DNA of 33,945 nt, taken from positions 1 through 33,945 of the forward strand of contig NZ_JAAGBB010000057.1 of the NCBI RefSeq assembly GCF_018129085.1, in the 5' to 3' direction. A model generated the notes under the pieces. That model did not search any database. It worked only from the letters and a program-made list of their open reading frames with translations, and had not been told where the DNA came from. Shown piece by piece: positions 31,787 to 33,945 of the stretch (the first letter of the stretch is position 1; each line of letters opens with the position of its first letter). A program made the translations under genes and the position numbers. The stretch comes from Plastoroseomonas hellenica. GTDB lineage: Bacteria; Pseudomonadota; Alphaproteobacteria; Acetobacterales; Acetobacteraceae.

Positions 31787-33944
31787 TAGCCCTAAACCCG
31801 AAATCACCCACGGTCTTCAGGGTCAGGCGGATCAGCAGCAGCGTGCTCGATGCGTATTCGCTGTTGGTCGTCGGGTCGACCGCGTAGCGGTGGACGAAGC
31901 GGCCCTCCAGGATGAAGCACTCATCCTCATAGGCGGCGCTGGCCGCCACCGAAACCGGCCGCTGGATGCCGATATCGTAGCGGCCGGAGGCGCTGACGCG
32001 CCAATTCTGCCCGATCCGCTGGGTGACGCCGAGCGACACTTCCTCACGGTCGCGGACCGGGTTGAGGTAGGGGGCGGCGGTCGCGAAGAGATAGCCGGCG
32101 GACACCGCGGTCGGGCCCCGGGTCACGGTCGCCGAGGCATCGATGAAGCGGCGCTCCCCGGTATCGGCATCGAGCCGGGTGCGGCCGAGGAAGGTCAGCC
32201 AGGGCACCGGCGAGAGCCGGAGCCGCCCCACCCAGTCGCTCTCGCGATTCTCGAGGCCGGAGCCGGTGTAGAAGGGCCCGCCGTCGCCCGCGATGCGGAA
32301 GGACCGCCCGGCCAGCGCCTCGACCTGGCCGCCATTCGGGAAATACCAGGCGCCGCGCATCGCGGCGTCGATGCGGGTGCCGCCCTCCTGGCGGTCGCGG
32401 CCGACGAAGCGGTTCAGCTCGAAGAGGTTGGCGTCGGTGAATTCGAAATCGAGGCTGTCTTCGTTCGGCACCCGGATCTGGCTGCCGGTGTTCGGCCCGG
32501 TCACGATCTGCACGCGGGGCTCGATCATCTGGCTGCCCCAGTCGCCGGCGCTCCTGACCAGCGGCAGCCGCCAGTCGAGGGCCATGCGGATATTCGCCTG
32601 GGTAGCCGTGCCGGAGCCGGCGACGCCGGTCACGAAGTTCGGCGCCATGTTCAGCTTGTCGTAGGAGTATTGGGCAAGGTCGCCCTGGGCGCGGAAGGTG
32701 AAGGCCGAGCCGGTGACGCCTTCCACGAAGGGCAGCTCGTAGGTCATCCGGGTCGAGGCGCGCCTTGTGTCGGTGCCGGTGTCGCGGAAGATCGCGAAGT
32801 TCCAGGTGTCGATGGTGAAGGTGCCGCCGATGCCGTCCCGCATCACGTAGTCGGCATAGGTGTTCGGCAGCACATAGGGCGTTACCGACAGGTCGTCGGT
32901 CGTGCTCAGCCCCTGGTAGGCACGGCCGTCGATGCGCGCATAGCCGTCCGCTCCCCAGAAGCCTTCGACGAAGGCGGAACTCGACAGCACGCGTCGGGCA
33001 TCGTAGCGCCAGGTGCGCAGATAGGTCTCGGACGAGGCGCGGTTGAAGTCAAAGCCGGTGCGCCAGTTCTCGTCGAGCGAGAAACGGCCGCGGCTGAAGA
33101 TGTGGCCGACGAAGCCGCGGCTCTCCGTGCCATCGTCGGTGCCGGAATTGTAGCCGAGCGAGCCCGCGACCTGCAGTTCGCCGGAATTGAAGCGGCGCCG
33201 GTACTCGAGGCCGAGATTGGGCACCTGCCGGGTGGAGATGGTGGGGCTGACCTTCAGATCCTGGCTCTCGTCGATCGCCCAGTAATAGGGCAGCTCCAGG
33301 AAGCCGCCGAGGTAGCGCGTGATGCCGAAGGTGGGGCTCAGAAAGCCAGACTGGCGCGGCGCCGAGCCGTCCGGATGCTGCAGATAGGGCGTGTAGAGCA
33401 GCGGGATGCCGGCGAATTCGACGCGTGCGTCGCGGTAGCGCACCTGGCGGTTCGTCTGGTCCCAGGTCGCGACGCGCGCGCGGAGCTGCCAGAGCGGCGG
33501 CGCCAGCGGATCGTCCTGGCAGAGGTTGCAGCTCGAATAGGTGACGCGGGCGAGGTCGAAGATCGTGCCATCGGTGCGCCGCGCGCCGGCCGCCGCCATG
33601 CGTCCGTTCTGCGCCAGCAGCGCCCGCAGCCCTTCGACCACCGCGTTGCGCATGTTGTTCGACAGCACGGCGCTGTCGGCGAAGATCACCTGGCCGTCGG
33701 CTTCCAGGACCTGCACATTGCCGCGCACCGTCGCGACACCGGTGTTGCGGTCATAGGTGAATTCGTCGGCGCGCAGGATGCGGTCACCCTGCCAGGCCTC
33801 GACCCGGCCGCGCGCGGTGACCAGCGCTCGGTCGCGGTCGTATTCGACCTCATTGGCGGTGAAGGTGACCGGCTCGTTCCTGCTCGGCTGCCCCGTGCGG
33901 CGGCCACCGGGCAGCGCCGGCGTGCCGGCTGCGGGCGGCGCCGC
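31782..33944 (-). CDS. lptD: LPS-assembly protein LptD, N-terminus beyond window
   Basis: LptD is the outer-membrane beta-barrel that inserts lipopolysaccharide at the cell surface. The visible 720 residues start in the periplasmic jellyroll (VEYDRDRALVTARGRVEAWQ, FTYDRNTGVATVRGNVQV) and continue through the barrel (LGLEYRRRFNSGELQVAGSLGYN and similar) to the end. Cys in SSCNLCQD and in DECFILEGRF are likely disulphide partners. The frame is open to the right edge, so the signal peptide and start are missing. It is first in lptD-surA-rsmA, with repeat copy 3 just after its stop. Confidence 0.95.
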   Translation of the reverse strand, partial: AAPPAAGTPALPGGRRTGQPSRNEPVTFTANEVEYDRDRALVTARGRVEAWQGDRILRADEFTYDRNTGVATVRGNVQVLEADGQVIFADSAVLSNNMRNAVVEGLRALLAQNGRMAAAGARRTDGTIFDLARVTYSSCNLCQDDPLAPPLWQLRARVATWDQTNRQVRYRDARVEFAGIPLLYTPYLQHPDGSAPRQSGFLSPTFGITRYLGGFLELPYYWAIDESQDLKVSPTISTRQVPNLGLEYRRRFNSGELQVAGSLGYNSGTDDGTESRGFVGHIFSRGRFSLDENWRTGFDFNRASSETYLRTWRYDARRVLSSSAFVEGFWGADGYARIDGRAYQGLSTTDDLSVTPYVLPNTYADYVMRDGIGGTFTIDTWNFAIFRDTGTDTRRASTRMTYELPFVEGVTGSAFTFRAQGDLAQYSYDKLNMAPNFVTGVAGSGTATQANIRMALDWRLPLVRSAGDWGSQMIEPRVQIVTGPNTGSQIRVPNEDSLDFEFTDANLFELNRFVGRDRQEGGTRIDAAMRGAWYFPNGGQVEALAGRSFRIAGDGGPFYTGSGLENRESDWVGRLRLSPVPWLTFLGRTRLDADTGERRFIDASATVTRGPTAVSAGYLFATAAPYLNPVRDREEVSLGVTQRIGQNWRVSASGRYDIGIQRPVSVAASAAYEDECFILEGRFVHRYAVDPTTNSEYASSTLLLIRLTLKTVGDFGFRAI

Positions 33945-33945
33945 G

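Overview
The window reads as the chromosome of a very GC-rich alphaproteobacterium. Rhodospirillales, and within them the Acetobacteraceae (Roseomonas-like), are my best guess. The evidence is strong G/C third-position bias, frequent GTG starts with 1-4 nt gene overlaps, and a gene order known from many alphaproteobacteria: lptD-surA-rsmA and gmk-yicC-mltG-fabF-acpP-fabG-fabD, then rpsF-rpsR-DUF2232-rplI-dnaB-alr and radA-cvpA-purF-SDR. The taxonomy is inference; no rRNA or tRNA gene is present. No gap between genes exceeds 300 bases.

Layout. Positions 2-733 hold the 3' part of a class III CoA-transferase. On the minus strand, 745-3340 is a tightly overlapping trio: a MurA-type enolpyruvyl transferase with Asp in place of the usual catalytic Cys, an Asp/Glu racemase-family protein, and a short chlorite dismutase-family haem protein. 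At 3434-4695 a DAHP synthase gene lies behind what looks like a complete transcription attenuator: a 20-codon leader peptide with a Phe-Tyr-Tyr run, then an intrinsic terminator. Positions 4729-9175 (minus) hold an SDR, purF, cvpA and radA. Positions 9321-13490 are accessory: a soluble chemoreceptor-tip/cache protein, a DCC-family protein, a MOT1-type transporter, a TfdA-like dioxygenase and a GNAT acetyltransferase. Positions 13495-17809 (minus) hold mlaF, mlaE, alr and dnaB. Positions 18098-20367 (minus) are the rpsF-rpsR-DUF2232-rplI operon with a strong terminator behind it. Reading away from it, 20614-25142 (plus) carries fabD-fabG-acpP-fabF-mltG. Next come an SDR (minus), yicC-gmk, an AEC transporter and a small Cys-rich hypothetical gene (plus). 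The end of the window is rsmA, surA and a partial lptD (minus).

The core genes combine fatty-acid synthesis, envelope building (alr, murA-like, mltG, mlaE/F, surA, lptD), translation (S6, S18, L9, RsmA), DNA replication and repair (DnaB, RadA), and nucleotide synthesis (PurF, GMK).

The most interesting parts are noncoding or repeat-derived. (1) The Phe/Tyr attenuator before the DAHP synthase gene. (2) Four copies of a GC-rich repeat, each abutting the 3' end of a gene, whose first hairpin keeps pairing although its stem sequence changes. (3) A 57-nt palindromic unit, duplicated in tandem and in frame at the start of gmk. (4) A 48-codon frame full of inverted repeats that joins mlaE to mlaF with ATGA overlaps on both sides. 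(5) A 163-nt MITE-like imperfect palindrome between surA and rsmA, where pdxA normally sits.
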